64,000 bases of DNA from Paracidovorax cattleyae. Its GTDB lineage: Bacteria > Pseudomonadota > Gammaproteobacteria > Burkholderiales > Burkholderiaceae_C. The DNA lies in contig NZ_FNJL01000013.1 of assembly GCF_900104515.1 (NCBI RefSeq), forward strand, positions 62,001 to 126,000, written 5' to 3'. Within the stretch, counting starts at the first letter, position 1. Each line of letters starts with the position of its first letter. Shown here piece after piece: positions 10,906 to 23,833 of this stretch. The notes beneath the pieces were generated by a model. It saw only the letters and a list, made by a program, of their open reading frames with translations. It was not told where the DNA came from and ran no database searches. A program made the position numbers and the translations under genes.

Positions 10906-11562
10906 TTATTTGCGCAAACCCATTCCGACGAGAAAGGTTTCCGACGATTTGTCGCGTGACGCCTTGGGCTTGAGCGGCTTGACGGTGCGGAAGTTTTCCT
11001 TGAAAAGCTGCACCAGTTGGGTATAACCGCTGCCGTGAAACAGTTTCACCACCAGTGCGCCGTCCGGCTTGAGGTGGTGCTGCGCGAAATCCACGGCCAG
11101 CTCGATCAGGTGGGCGATGCGCACGGCATCGACCGACTCCACGCCTGACAGGTTGGGCGCCATGTCCGATACCACCACGTCCACCGGCCGGCCCTGCACG
11201 GCATCCTGCAGCCGCGCGAGCACGTCTTCCTCGCGGAAGTCCCCCTGCAGGAAGGTGACGCCCTCGATCGGCTCCATGGGCAGGATGTCGAGCGCGATCA
11301 GCGTGCCGTTGAGCTGGCCGGTGGCCGCGCCGGCAGGCGCCATGCGCCTGCGCAGGTACTGGCTCCAGGCGCCGGGCGCGGAGCCGAGATCGACCACCAC
11401 CTGCCCCGGGCGAATGAGCCCGAGGGTCTCGTCGATTTCCTTGAGCTTGTAGGCGGCGCGTGCGCGGTAGCCCTCTTTCTGGGCGAGCTTGACGTAGGTG
11501 TCGTTGACGTGGTCATGCAGCCACGCCTTGTTCACCTTCTTGCTTTTCGTATTGGCTTTCAT
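10906..11562 (-). CDS. rlmE: 23S rRNA 2'-O-methyltransferase RlmE (FtsJ/RrmJ)
   Basis: Methylates U2552 of 23S rRNA late in 50S assembly. 218 residues. The SAM-binding motif [11 protein letters not shown], the catalytic Asp in [11 protein letters not shown], Lys in LVVKLFHG and Glu in SSETFLVG follow the family's K-D-K-E order. The ATG at 11562 has a GAGGCAGG ribosome site. It is divergent from yhbY with only 21 bases between start codons, so promoters must be very compact or lie within the opposite gene. Confidence 0.95.
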   Translation of the reverse strand: MKANTKSKKVNKAWLHDHVNDTYVKLAQKEGYRARAAYKLKEIDETLGLIRPGQVVVDLGSAPGAWSQYLRRRMAPAGAATGQLNGTLIALDILPMEPIEGVTFLQGDFREEDVLARLQDAVQGRPVDVVVSDMAPNLSGVESVDAVRIAHLIELAVDFAQHHLKPDGALVVKLFHGSGYTQLVQLFKENFRTVKPLKPKASRDKSSETFLVGMGLRK

Positions 11563-11583
11563 CCTGCCTCGATAATACGGCCC

Positions 11584-12060
11584 ATGCCCCAAATCCAATT
11601 GACCCCCGCGGAGCGCCGGGAACACCGCGCCAACGCCCACCACCTGGACCCCGTGGTGATGATCGGCGGCGACGGCCTCACCGCAGCGGTCCAGAAAGAG
11701 GTCGATGCCGCGCTGTCGGCCCACGGCCTCATCAAGGTGCGCATTCTCGGCGACGACCGGGCCGCACGCGACCAGATATACCAGCAGCTGGCCGACGAAC
11801 TGAATGCCGCGCCGATCCAGCACATCGGCAAGCTCATCGTGCTCTGGCGGCCGCCGGCGAGGAAGGCCAAGGCGATCGACGAAGACCGCATGCCCGGCCC
11901 GCGCGACGTGAAAGTCCTCAAGTTCAGCAAGCGCGGCGGCCAGCGGCCGGAAGTGAAGCAGCTGCGCGTGCTCGGCAACCAGCGCCTGACGCCTGGCGGC
12001 CAGATCAAGCGGGCCAAGAAACCGAAGCAGACCTCGGTGAAGAAGCGGCAGGCGGATTGA
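11584..12060 (+). CDS. yhbY: CRM-domain RNA-binding protein YhbY
   Basis: A 158-residue protein with an N-terminal CRM domain ([25 protein letters not shown], with the GxxG-type loop) that binds pre-50S ribosomes, and a basic C-terminal extension ([15 protein letters not shown]) longer than in E. coli YhbY (about 97 residues). The ATG follows a GATAAT hexamer (11571-11576) by only seven bases, so a transcript from it would be nearly leaderless. Pairing with rlmE, another 50S factor, is common. Confidence 0.9.
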   Translation: MPQIQLTPAERREHRANAHHLDPVVMIGGDGLTAAVQKEVDAALSAHGLIKVRILGDDRAARDQIYQQLADELNAAPIQHIGKLIVLWRPPARKAKAIDEDRMPGPRDVKVLKFSKRGGQRPEVKQLRVLGNQRLTPGGQIKRAKKPKQTSVKKRQAD

Positions 12061-12078
12061 TGCAGGGGAACTGACGCG

Positions 12079-12846
12079 ATGGGCACGGACATCGGCGCCG
12101 CGCAGGTGCAGGCGCATGCTCCCCAGCGCCACATCCTCTGCATGAAGTGGGGCACGAAGTACGGGCCGGAGTACGTGAACCGGCTGTACGCCATGGTGCG
12201 CCGGCATCTGACAGGCCCGTTCCGCTTCATCTGCCTGACGGACGATTCCCAGGGCATACGGCAGGAGGTGGAGTGCTTTCCCATTCCCGCGCTCGAACTG
12301 CCCGCGGGCATCCCGGAGCGCGGCTGGACCAAGCTGGCCACCTTCCACCCCGAGCTGTACGGGCTGCGCGGTACGGCGCTGTTCCTCGACGTGGACGTGG
12401 TAGTGGTCGGCCCGCTGGACGATTTCTTCACCCAGCCGGGCGAATTCGTCATCATCCACGACTACAAGCGCCCCTGGCGGATCACCGGCAATTCTTCGGT
12501 GTACCGGTTCGAGATCGGAGCGCACCCGGGCGTGCTGGAGTATTTTCGCGAGAACTTCGAGTCGATCCGTGCGCAATTCCGCAACGAACAGGCCTACCTG
12601 TCGGACTTCCTGCACCGCCAGGGCAAGCTCAGCTACTGGCCGGCGGCCTGGTGCCCGAGCTTCAAGTACCACAGCATTCCGCGCTGGCCCGCCAATTATT
12701 GGCGGCCGCCGGCGATTCCACCGGGCGCGCGCGTGGTGATCTTCCACGGGGAGTGCAATCCGCCGGACGCTCTTGCCGGCCGGCGCAACCGCCGCTTCCG
12801 CCACATCGAGCCCACGCCCTGGGTGGCGGAGCACTGGCGAGAGTGA
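12079..12846 (+). CDS. Putative glycosyltransferase (DxD type)
   Basis: A 255-residue soluble protein. After [13 protein letters not shown] it has a Rossmann-like pattern and [10 protein letters not shown] around residue 110, where DVD fits the metal/nucleotide-sugar binding DxD motif of GT-A enzymes. [10 protein letters not shown] near the C-terminus is the second conserved block. There is no membrane segment. It follows yhbY by 18 bases and may share its transcript. The sugar donor and acceptor cannot be told from the sequence; a role in surface polysaccharide is plausible. Confidence 0.7.
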   Translation: MGTDIGAAQVQAHAPQRHILCMKWGTKYGPEYVNRLYAMVRRHLTGPFRFICLTDDSQGIRQEVECFPIPALELPAGIPERGWTKLATFHPELYGLRGTALFLDVDVVVVGPLDDFFTQPGEFVIIHDYKRPWRITGNSSVYRFEIGAHPGVLEYFRENFESIRAQFRNEQAYLSDFLHRQGKLSYWPAAWCPSFKYHSIPRWPANYWRPPAIPPGARVVIFHGECNPPDALAGRRNRRFRHIEPTPWVAEHWRE

Positions 12847-12937
12847 CGCCACGGCAGGGCGCGTCCACAGGCCGCCCTGCCCTCTGTGCGAGACCCGGCA
12901 GGCACCGGGTACGGTGCCGACCCTGACCGGGTTCGTT

Positions 12938-13348
12938 CTATCGCGGCGCGGAAGCGCGCCACAGCACCCGCAGGGCGCACAGCCACTGCAGGGCGTACAT
13001 CACCGTCCCCACGCTGTGCCAGAGCTTGAGCTGGGTGCGCGCCACGATGCGTGGCGCCACGCCGTACTGCACGAGCAGGGCCAGCAGCAGGCCGCCGATG
13101 ATCCAGGGCATCGCCTCCTTCGCCCAGGCTTCCTGGGGCGCGTCGCCCCTGCGCTGCGAGGCCAGCAGCAGGCCCATGCCGCAGGCGGCCGAGACGAAGG
13201 TCTGCGCCTCGAACAGCCGGGCCGCCATGTTCCCGGCCATCACCGGCGTCGGCAGGTGCGCGAACAGCATGGGCACGGCCAGGAAGCCGATCGCGGAAAG
13301 GCTGCCCCACCACAGGGCGGCCAGCAGGATGGGCAGGCGGAGGCGCAT
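12938..13348 (-). CDS. DUF4149-type integral membrane protein
   Basis: A 136-residue protein with about four hydrophobic segments (residues 5-27, 45-63, 78-98 and 108-128). The N-terminal [21 protein letters not shown] resembles DUF4149 proteins that often lie beside greA in beta-proteobacteria. Function unknown. It lies 35 bases downstream of greA and is probably cotranscribed. Confidence 0.75.
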   Translation of the reverse strand: MRLRLPILLAALWWGSLSAIGFLAVPMLFAHLPTPVMAGNMAARLFEAQTFVSAACGMGLLLASQRRGDAPQEAWAKEAMPWIIGGLLLALLVQYGVAPRIVARTQLKLWHSVGTVMYALQWLCALRVLWRASAPR

Positions 13349-13383
13349 GGCGTGCTCGGCGTCGCAGGGAACTGAGTTGTTGC

Positions 13384-13860
13384 TTACTGGTAGCGAACGG
13401 CCACGACCTCGTAGCGGCGCAGGCCGCCGGGCGCCTGCACTTCGGCCGTATCGCCCTCTTCCTTGCCGATGAGCGCGCGCGCGATCGGGCTGGACACGTT
13501 GATCAGGCCCTGCTTGAGGTCCGCCTCGTCCTCGCCCACGATCTGGTAGGTCACCGGGTCACCGGACTCCTCGTCCTCCAGGTCCACCGTGGCGCCGAAC
13601 ACCACTTTGCCGCCCGCGTCCAGCTGCGCGGGATCGATCACCTGCGCGGCGGACAGCTTGCCCTCCACCTCCTGGATGCGGCCCTCGATGAAGCCCTGGC
13701 GGTCCTTGGCGGCCTCGTACTCGGCGTTCTCGCTCAGGTCGCCCTGCGCGCGGGCTTCCGCGATGGCGTTGATGACGGCAGGCCGCTCGACGGTCTTCAG
13801 GCGGTGCAACTCCTCCTTGAGCTTCTCGGCGCCGCGCTTGGTGATGGGAATGGTGGCCAT
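13384..13860 (-). CDS. greA: Transcription elongation factor GreA
   Basis: 158 residues, the standard length. The N-terminal coiled coil carries the acidic tip ([21 protein letters not shown]) that enters the RNA polymerase secondary channel to trigger cleavage of backtracked RNA. The C-terminal FKBP-like domain ([12 protein letters not shown] to [15 protein letters not shown]) follows. It lies after carB, separated by a strong terminator, so it likely has its own promoter in the 13861-13950 stretch. Confidence 0.97.
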   Translation of the reverse strand: MATIPITKRGAEKLKEELHRLKTVERPAVINAIAEARAQGDLSENAEYEAAKDRQGFIEGRIQEVEGKLSAAQVIDPAQLDAGGKVVFGATVDLEDEESGDPVTYQIVGEDEADLKQGLINVSSPIARALIGKEEGDTAEVQAPGGLRRYEVVAVRYQ

Positions 13861-13943
13861 TGAATCAGTCTCCGCGTTCAACTCATGCCGCGCGCACGCG
13901 CGGCCTACCGGCGCAGCGGCCCGCGAGGGGGGGGTTGGCTGCG

Positions 13944-13981
13944 CCCCAAAAGCAAACCGCCGCGCGTTGCCGCGCGGCGGT
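13944..13981 (-). terminator. Rho-independent terminator after carB
   Basis: An 11-bp perfect stem (13956-13966 with 13971-13981, ACCGCCGCGCG) and a 4-base loop are followed on the minus strand by TTTGCTTTT. It ends the carAB transcript about 100 bases past the carB stop. Confidence 0.75.
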
Positions 13982-14079
13982 CTTGAATAGGTCACCGGCA
14001 AATTATGCCGGTTTTTCACGCCCGTCCGCACCTGGGGCTGCACGGTGCAGGCCCGGGTAGGACAGGCGTGCGGGCGCCA

Positions 14080-17332
<3,253 letters not shown>

Positions 17333-17340
<8 letters not shown>

Positions 17341-18517
17341 TCTTGTTCTCCGTCTTGTGCTTTTCCATCAGCGCGGTGAAGCGGTCGAACAGATAGGCGA
17401 TGTCGTGCGGGCCGGGCGAGGCTTCCGGGTGGCCCTGGAAGCAGAACGCCGGCTGGTCGGTGCGCTCCAGGCCCTGCAGTGTGCCGTCGAACAGGCTGAC
17501 GTGGGTGGCGCGCAGGTTCGCAGGCAGCGAGTCGGCCTCCACGGCGAAACCGTGGTTCTGGCTGGTGATGCTCACACGGCCGTCGTCCAGGTCCTTCACG
17601 GGATGGTTGGCACCGTGGTGGCTGTTGTCCATCTTGAAGGTCTTCGCACCGCTGGCCAGGGCCATGATCTGGTGGCCAAGGCAGATGCCGAAGGTGGGCA
17701 CGCCGGCATCGACGACCTGGCGCGTGGCCTCGATGGCGTAGTCGCAGGGCGCCGGATCACCGGGCCCGTTGGACAGGAACACGCCGTCCGGGCGCATCGC
17801 GAGCACTTCGGCGGCCGGGGTCTTCGCCGGGACCACGGTGAGCTTGCAGCCACGCTCGGCCAGCATGCGCAGAATGTTCTTCTTCACGCCGTAGTCGTAC
17901 GCCACCACGTGGAAGCGGGGCGACTCTTGCCGGCCGTAGCCTTCGCCGAGCTTCCACTCGGTCTGCTCCCAGACGTAGGAAGCCGGGGTGCTCACCACCT
18001 GGGCGAGGTCCAGCCCCTTCATGCTGGGCGCCGCCTTGGCGGCCGCCAGGGCTTCGTCGATGCGCGCCTGCGTCACCGCCTCGCCGGCCGCGAGGCCCAG
18101 GATCGAGCCGTTCTGCGCGCCCTTGTCGCGCAGCAGGCGGGTGAGCTTGCGGGTGTCGATGTCGGCGATGGCCACCGTGCTCCCGCGCACAAGGTATTGC
18201 GACAGCGTTTCGGTGCTGCGGAAATTGCTGGCCAGCAGGGGCAGGTCCTTGATGATGAGACCTGCGGCATGGATCTTGTCGGCCTCGACGTCCTCCGTGT
18301 TGACACCGTAGTTGCCGATGTGCGGATACGTCAGCGTGACGATCTGCTGGCAATAGCTGGGGTCGGTGAGGATTTCCTGGTAGCCGGTGATGGCGGTGTT
18401 GAACACCACTTCACCGACCGTGGTGCCGGTGGCACCGATCGAGCGACCAATAAAGACCGTGCCGTCTGCGAGCGCCAGGATGGCGGGAGGGAAGGTTCCC
18501 TTGAGAGACAAAAGCAC
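17333..18517 (-). CDS. carA: Carbamoyl-phosphate synthase small (glutaminase) subunit
   Basis: 394 residues. The N-terminal CPSase domain ([18 protein letters not shown]) is followed by a class I glutamine amidotransferase with the nucleophile in FGICLGHQ and the His/Glu pair in GHPEASPGP. The start is GTG 18517 after CCGGAGAA. It overlaps carB by 8 bases. A TACAAT hexamer on the minus strand (18640-18635) could be the -10, giving a leader of about 110 bases; no clear attenuator is visible in it. Confidence 0.97.
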
Positions 18518-18687
18518 TGGGTTCTCCGGATGGTTACGGGTCGCCCGGAGCCCTCGGGATGGACCTGAGGACTGCTCTTTATGGAAGGATTGCTTTGGTT
18601 GCGGCCGGGCGACGTTTTTGCGGGAAAGCCTCCAATTGTAGCCTTACCCGGGTGCCACGGGCGGCCGCGGGCCATTCCCCACAGCCT

Positions 18688-19263
18688 TCAGAGGATGTTG
18701 CGCGGGCGCCGGGACATGTCCGCGAACGCCGTGGTCAGCGCGCTGAACTCGTTGGCGCCCACCGAGCCGTCGGCATTGCCGGCGGCGCCGCGGTCGAGCA
18801 GCGTCAGGAGGGACTGCGCGAACTCCCCCGAACCCTGCGGGCCTGCCGTCTGCGCGAGGCCCTGCAGGAATTCGTCGCGCGTGATGGTACCGTCCTTGTC
18901 GGTGTCGAAGCCTGTCGTGAGCTGCTCCTTCTGCGCGTCCGTGGCGCCGAAGCGCGTGAGCAGCGCCTGGAAGTCTTCTTTCGGCACGGCGCGGTTGGAC
19001 GACAGCGCCTGCAGCGCACCGCCTGCCGATCCGCCCGTGGCCAGCAGACCGGCCTGCGCCTGTGCCGTGGATGCCATCACGCCCTGGCCGGCCAGGCGGG
19101 CGAGGCCACCCGCATCCTGGCTCAGCGTCACGACCGCCGAAGGGTCGGGCAGCGAAGAGGTCTCGGCACCCTTCCCTGCCGGGCCGGAGGACGCCCTGGA
19201 CGAGGAGGCCGCGTTGTACAGCATGGACGCGACGGACGCGAGACCGGAAATGATGGGGGACAT
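18688..19263 (-). CDS. EF-hand calcium-binding domain protein
   Basis: A 191-residue protein, Ala/Ser/Gly rich, without signal peptide or membrane segment. One canonical EF-hand loop is present (DTDKDGTITRDE, about residues 119-130: Asp at 1, 3, 5, Gly 6, Glu 12). A second loop near the C-terminus (AGNADGSVGANE) keeps Asn 3, Asp 5, Gly 6 and Glu 12 but has Ala at position 1. The start at ATG 19263 has AGAGGAG nine bases upstream. It stands alone between carA and the permease. Single EF-hand pairs occur in signalling proteins, secreted proteins and some plant-pathogen effectors; I cannot choose between these. Confidence 0.75.
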   Translation of the reverse strand: MSPIISGLASVASMLYNAASSSRASSGPAGKGAETSSLPDPSAVVTLSQDAGGLARLAGQGVMASTAQAQAGLLATGGSAGGALQALSSNRAVPKEDFQALLTRFGATDAQKEQLTTGFDTDKDGTITRDEFLQGLAQTAGPQGSGEFAQSLLTLLDRGAAGNADGSVGANEFSALTTAFADMSRRPRNIL

Positions 19264-19465
19264 GGCCGCAGACTCCTCTGGAATGGCGCCCGCCGCTCCT
19301 GGCACCCTGCCCGGAGCGAAACCGCATGCGCTCCACCGGAAGGTTACGCAGCCTGCGGCGCGCCGGTCCCCGGAAGAAGGCAGCAAGCGCCCGGCTTTTC
19401 GGGCAGTGCGGCGAGCGGCCGCGCAGCGCATGCACGAGGCGCCCTTCCGGAGGCGCCTCACGGGG

Positions 19466-20929
19466 TCAGCGACCGGAAGCCGGTCCGGGCACCGAGCCCG
19501 GAGCCATCGCCGCTTCGGCAGCCAGCGCGGCCGCCCGGCGGGACCCGGGGCGCAGCAGGCTGTAGGCCGCGCCCAGCAGCACGAACCACAGCGGGGTCGC
19601 GATGAGCGCCTTGCGCGTATCCGATTCCAGCGCCAGCAGACCCAGGATGAACACGAAGAACGCCAGGCAGGCCATGCTCATGGCCGATCCGCCCGGCATC
19701 TTGTAGATGGACGCGGCATGCCGTTCCGGGCGGTTGCGCCGGTAAGCGATGTAGGACAGCAGGATCAGCGACCAGGTGAACATGAACAGGATGGCCGACA
19801 CGGTGGTCACCAGGGTGAATGCCTCCACGAGGTCCGGGATCACCCACATCAGCAGGGCTCCCGCGAGCAGGCAGGTGCACGAGAACAGCAGGCCGCGCGA
19901 GGGTACGCTCTGCTTCGACAGGTGGCGGAAGGCCCGGGGCGCGTCCTCCTTCAGCGCCAGGCCGTAGAGCATGCGGCTGGTGGAGAACACGCCGCTGTTG
20001 GCGGACGAGGCGGCCGAGGTCAACACGACGAAGTTGATGATGCCTGCCGCGGCCGGCAGCCCGGCGAGCACGAACAGTTCCACGAACGGGCTCTTGCCCG
20101 GCACGACTTCGCGCCATGGCGTGACCGCCATGATGGCAACGAGCGCCAGCACGTAGAAGACGATGATGCGCACGGGAATGGAGTTGATGGCCCGCGGCAG
20201 GCTGCGCTCCGGATCCTGGGCCTCCGCCGCGGTGGTGCCGACCAGCTCGATGCCCGAGAAGGCGAACACCGCGATCTGGAAGCCCGCGAAGAATCCCATC
20301 AGGCCATGCGGGAACATGCCGCCGTCGTTCCACAGGTTGCGCAGGCTGGCCTCGTGCCCCGAAGGGGCGACGAAGCCCGTGCCCACCATGTACAGGCCGG
20401 TGGCCACCAGCGCCACGATGGCGACGATCTTGACCATAGCGAACCAGAACTCGATCTCGCCGAAGAGCTTGACGGTGAGCAGGTTCAGCGACAGCAGCAG
20501 CCCGACGCAGGCCAGGGCCGGTGCCCATTGCGGCACATGCGGAAACCAGAACTGGGTGTATGCCGATATCGCGATCACATCGGCAATGCCGGTGACGATC
20601 CAGCAGAACCAGTAGGTCCAGCCGGTGAAGAACCCGGCCCAGGGGCCGAGCAGGTCGGCGGAGAAATCGATGAAGGATTTGTAGCGCAGGTCGGAAAGCA
20701 GCAGCTCCCCCATGGCGCGCATCACGAAGAACAGCACGAAGCCGATCACCATGTACACGAACACGATGGACGGGCCCGCGAGGCTGATCGTCTTGCCGGA
20801 CCCCATGAAAAGCCCCGTGCCGATCGCGCCCCCGATGGCGATGAGCTGGATGTGCCGGTTGGTGAGGTTGCGCTGCAGATGGTCGTGCCCCGCGGGGTCG
20901 TGCCCTGAGGGCGTGGCCTGAGGTGTCAT
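19466..20929 (-). CDS. Amino-acid permease (CycA/AnsP-like, APC family)
   Basis: 487 residues with about 12 membrane segments. The N-terminal signature LTNRHIQLIAIGGAIGTGLFMGSGK is that of the amino-acid transporter subfamily of APC permeases that includes CycA (D-Ala/D-Ser/Gly), AnsP, AroP and GabP. The block FIDFSADLLGPWAGFFTGWTYW is closest in my reading to CycA, but substrate calls from sequence alone are unsafe. It lies 196 bases downstream of an ATP-grasp gene on the same strand. Confidence 0.88.
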   Translation of the reverse strand: MTPQATPSGHDPAGHDHLQRNLTNRHIQLIAIGGAIGTGLFMGSGKTISLAGPSIVFVYMVIGFVLFFVMRAMGELLLSDLRYKSFIDFSADLLGPWAGFFTGWTYWFCWIVTGIADVIAISAYTQFWFPHVPQWAPALACVGLLLSLNLLTVKLFGEIEFWFAMVKIVAIVALVATGLYMVGTGFVAPSGHEASLRNLWNDGGMFPHGLMGFFAGFQIAVFAFSGIELVGTTAAEAQDPERSLPRAINSIPVRIIVFYVLALVAIMAVTPWREVVPGKSPFVELFVLAGLPAAAGIINFVVLTSAASSANSGVFSTSRMLYGLALKEDAPRAFRHLSKQSVPSRGLLFSCTCLLAGALLMWVIPDLVEAFTLVTTVSAILFMFTWSLILLSYIAYRRNRPERHAASIYKMPGGSAMSMACLAFFVFILGLLALESDTRKALIATPLWFVLLGAAYSLLRPGSRRAAALAAEAAMAPGSVPGPASGR

Positions 20930-21022
20930 TCAGGGAACTCCAAAAAAAGAAACAGGGAAGCCGGCCCGCGCATGGCGCAGCGCAAGGCCGGACGAAGCCG
21001 GACAAGGGCCGGAAGGAGATCA

Positions 21023-21043
21023 CCTGCCGCACCGTGCGGCAGG
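21023..21043. repeat. Hairpin between ATP-grasp and permease genes
   Basis: A perfect 9-bp inverted repeat (CCTGCCGCA/TGCGGCAGG) with a 3-base loop lies in the 196-base gap. It has no T-tract on either strand. It could slow or partly stop transcription from the ATP-grasp gene into the permease, or be a binding site. Confidence 0.4.
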
Positions 21044-21125
21044 CGATTCCGTTGGACGGAAATCGCGGATCCTAGACCCAAGTCATGCCAACCTCCCGGC
21101 GGCGGGATCAACGACGTCGGACAGC

Positions 21126-22439
21126 TCATGCGGTGGCCGGCAGCGCGGCCGCGGCGGTAGGTTCCGGCACGGCATGCGGCGCGGTGGGCCGCCATTGCAC
21201 CGCCGCGAACAGCGACTCCATCCACGCCTGGGTTTGCGGCGGCGCCGCGGTGGCGACGATGCCCGCCAGGGGCAGCGCATCGGTCCGGTAGGTGACCCTT
21301 CCGGGCAGCGGGGCACCTGCCGGCAGTTCGCTCCAGCCGACCACTGCCTCGCTGCGCCGGAACGCGGCGATGCCTTCCAGGCCGGGATGGGTGCGGCAGC
21401 CCAGATGGTGTCCGGGGACCGCGAACCAGCCGTGCCAGCACCGCCCCGCATCGGCGGAGCCCGCCTCACGGCCCAGGGGTGGCGCTTCGTTCTCTCCGGC
21501 TTCGCCGAGCAGCCGGTGCAGTTCCACCGAAGGCAGATGGATGCCCGTGGCCCGCTCGAACGTGGCGATGCCGTGGGGGACATCGACAGGATGGTCGATC
21601 TCCAGGAAAACCAGGTCGCCGCCATGCTCGATCGCCTCCAGGTGGAAGCAGCCGTCGCGCATGCCGAGTCCCTCCAGGACGCGCGCGACCCAGTGGCGCA
21701 TGCGATCGTCCAGCGGGATGTGGATGGAGCCCAGCGGCGAGCCACGGGCATAGTCCAGGCAGGTGTTCAGGTAGCGGCTGGCGGCGAGTGCGAAGACTGT
21801 CCCGCCGGAGACCACGCCATCGAAGTGGACGACGGGGCCTTCCACGTACTCCTCCACCTCGAAGTCGCCGCAGGCGTCCACGGCCTGCAGGGCGTCCAGC
21901 CGGGGAATGCCGGAACAGAATCCCAGCACGGCGGCGCGCGCCGCCGCAGCCGACGCGAACACGGCCACATCCTCGCTGGCCGCGCCGCTGTGGGGCTTGA
22001 GGACGGTCCGTCCCTGCCAGGACAGGCCGTCCCGGCGGGCAAGGAAGGCCGGAAGGGAGGCGAAGCGCGGCACCCGCAATCCTGCGGCAGCGACCGCCTG
22101 CTTCATCCAGAGCTTGTTGCGCAGGGCCGCGACCTTCTCGGACCGGTCGCCCGGCAGGCCCAGCCACTCGCGCAGGCGGGCCGCCTCAAGGCGCTCGCCC
22201 TCGGACAGGGCGATGACCCGGTCGAACACGGCCGAAGGATGGGCCGCCATCCAGGCCCGGGCTTCCTCGCAGGCCCCGGCGGCGCAGGGGCGCACGACCT
22301 TGCGGCAGCACAGCCCCTCGGGCACCGTGTCCAGCGACTCCGCGGGGCCGAAGTAGGTCACGTCGTGCCGGGAGTGGTCGATTCCGCGGTGGTACTCCAC
22401 GTGCGGGTAGGGAATGGAGTGGAAGATGAGAATGTTCAT
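21126..22439 (-). CDS. Orphan ATP-grasp domain protein
   Basis: A 437-residue soluble protein. The N-terminal Rossmann-like part (MNILIFHSIPYPHVEYHRGI) is followed by an ATP-grasp core: KLWMKQAVAAAGLRVPRF (the usual preATP lid start), GRTVLKPHSGAASEDVAVF (phosphate-binding loop), FEVEEYVEGP, and FHLEAIEHGGDLVFLEIDHPVD with the Mg-binding E...E pair (E-x-D). Such enzymes join a carboxylate to an amine or thiol through an acyl phosphate. The last 130 residues are unassigned. No biosynthetic partner lies nearby other than the amino-acid permease downstream, so an amino-acid or peptide ligase is only a guess. An upstream ATG at 22517 has a better GAGG site and would add 26 residues. Confidence 0.75.
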   Translation of the reverse strand: MNILIFHSIPYPHVEYHRGIDHSRHDVTYFGPAESLDTVPEGLCCRKVVRPCAAGACEEARAWMAAHPSAVFDRVIALSEGERLEAARLREWLGLPGDRSEKVAALRNKLWMKQAVAAAGLRVPRFASLPAFLARRDGLSWQGRTVLKPHSGAASEDVAVFASAAAARAAVLGFCSGIPRLDALQAVDACGDFEVEEYVEGPVVHFDGVVSGGTVFALAASRYLNTCLDYARGSPLGSIHIPLDDRMRHWVARVLEGLGMRDGCFHLEAIEHGGDLVFLEIDHPVDVPHGIATFERATGIHLPSVELHRLLGEAGENEAPPLGREAGSADAGRCWHGWFAVPGHHLGCRTHPGLEGIAAFRRSEAVVGWSELPAGAPLPGRVTYRTDALPLAGIVATAAPPQTQAWMESLFAAVQWRPTAPHAVPEPTAAAALPATA

Positions 22440-22782
22440 GGGACCGCGATCTCGACAGCCAGGGCCTGCGGGCAGCGGCTCCGCGGCCGGGGAGATGGGG
22501 ACTTGCCGCGCATGCATGCCTCACGGCGGCCTGCGCAAGCGCGCGGATCCGGGCGCCGCCGCGGAACGGCCGCACGCCGGCGCAATGCACGCAGCAGGAT
22601 CCGTCAGGAAAGCGCCGCGCCGCCAGCCTTCAGCCGTCGATCGGAGTGCTGCACCCCTGCCCCTCCCACCCTCGAAATCTTATGGACTGCAATGCGGTGA
22701 TGATTGCACGCCTCCGCGCCCGGACCTTGATCTGACAGGTCATGCACGCCATTAATGTTTCTTTGAATTGAAACACCGGGTA
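22440..22782. other. Intergenic region between the ATP-grasp gene and the LysR gene
   Basis: I see no convincing gene here. Near its left edge is a possible upstream start for the ATP-grasp gene. At 22756-22775 there is an AT-rich dyad TGTTTC-N8-GAAACA just past the LysR stop, too weak to call a terminator. Confidence 0.5.
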
Positions 22783-23670
22783 TCAGGCCGGCATGAGCCT
22801 TCCGGACTCCTGGAGGCCCACCTCCTTCAGGAAATCCCACACGGCCTGGGTACGGGCCTGGTACTTCGCCTCCGCCGGCATGCTCATCCAGAACGTGCGG
22901 GTGAAACGCGCCTCGTCGGGCAGCACGCGCTCCAGCAGCGGGTCGCCGTCGGCCAGGAAGGCCGGCAGCACGCCCAGCCCCGCCCCGGCGCGCACGGCCT
23001 CGTACTGCGCCGCGACGCTGGTGCTGCGGAACGCGAAGCGCTCCGGCGGCACGAGCTGGTCGAGGAACTGCAGTTCCTTGGTGAACAGCAGGTCATCGAC
23101 ATAGCTGACGAACGCGTGGTGGCGCAAGTCCTCCCGCCGGGCGATGGGCGCGCGCCCGGCAAGGTAGTCCCGCTGGCCATACAGGCGCAGGGTGTAGTCC
23201 GCCAGCCTGGAGACGATCACCGCGCCCCGCGTCGGCCGCTCCAGCGAAATGACGATGTCCGCCTCCCGGCGGGACAGGTGCAGCATGCGGGGCAAGGCCA
23301 GCAGGTCCACGCTGAGGTGCGGATACTGCAGCGTCAGCCGCGCCAGGTGCGGCGCGAGCACCTGCGTGCCGAAGCCCTCGGTGGCGCCCACGCGCACGAG
23401 GCCGACCGGACCGATGCCGGTGGGCCGCACCCGCTCGACGCCGAGCACGGCCGTTTCCATCGCCTCGACGGCCGGCAGCAGGTGCCGGCCCGCCTCGGTG
23501 AGCCGGTGCCCGCCGGCCTCTCGGGCGAACAGGGACTCGCCCATCTGTTTCTCCAGGGCCTGGATGCGGCGCGCGACGGTGGTGTGCTCCACGCCGGTGC
23601 GGCGTGCCGCGGCGGCCAGCGTGCCCGTGCGGGCCAGTTCCAGGAAATAGCGCAGGTTCTCCCAATCCAT
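22783..23670 (-). CDS. LysR-family regulator, likely of the adjacent mmsA genes
   Basis: 295 residues. The N-terminal winged helix (WENLRYFLELARTGTLAAAARRTGVEHTTVARRIQALEK) and the LysR substrate-binding domain (from about residue 90) are complete. It is divergent from mmsA with 163 bases between the start codons. That gap holds two copies of an 11-base motif (GCAATTTCGCA), typical of a LysR control region. It probably activates or represses valine/isobutyrate catabolism (inference from position). Confidence 0.9.
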   Translation of the reverse strand: MDWENLRYFLELARTGTLAAAARRTGVEHTTVARRIQALEKQMGESLFAREAGGHRLTEAGRHLLPAVEAMETAVLGVERVRPTGIGPVGLVRVGATEGFGTQVLAPHLARLTLQYPHLSVDLLALPRMLHLSRREADIVISLERPTRGAVIVSRLADYTLRLYGQRDYLAGRAPIARREDLRHHAFVSYVDDLLFTKELQFLDQLVPPERFAFRSTSVAAQYEAVRAGAGLGVLPAFLADGDPLLERVLPDEARFTRTFWMSMPAEAKYQARTQAVWDFLKEVGLQESGRLMPA

Positions 23671-23709
23671 AAGGCGGTGGTGTGGTGTTCGATGCGGAGA
23701 TTGTGTTGT

Positions 23710-23763
23710 GCAATTTCGCAAAGCACTCGTGCGATTTTCCTCTATTGATCTTGCAATTTCGCA
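23710..23763. promoter_or_regulatory. Repeated LysR-type operator upstream of mmsA
   Basis: GCAATTTCGCA occurs at 23710-23720 and again at 23753-23763, 43 bases (about four helical turns) apart. Each copy sits in a TGC-N6-GCA dyad resembling the T-N11-A LysR box. A related half (GTGCGATTTT) lies between them. Confidence 0.6.
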
Positions 23764-23833
23764 CGGATAGCATGTGCCGGCGTACCGGTCCGGAGCCGGC
23801 ACCCCGATTCCAACCCAGACAGGAGACAAGCGC

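Noticed and set aside
19310-19345. Possible PIP box (TTCGB-N15-TTCGB) upstream of the EF-hand gene
   Set aside because: Only one half (TTCGC) is correct; the other reads TTCCG, the spacer is 16 rather than 15, and no -10 box follows at the expected distance.
22750-22780. AT-rich dyad after the LysR gene as a terminator
   Set aside because: The stem is only 6 bp and AT-rich and is not followed by a T-run.
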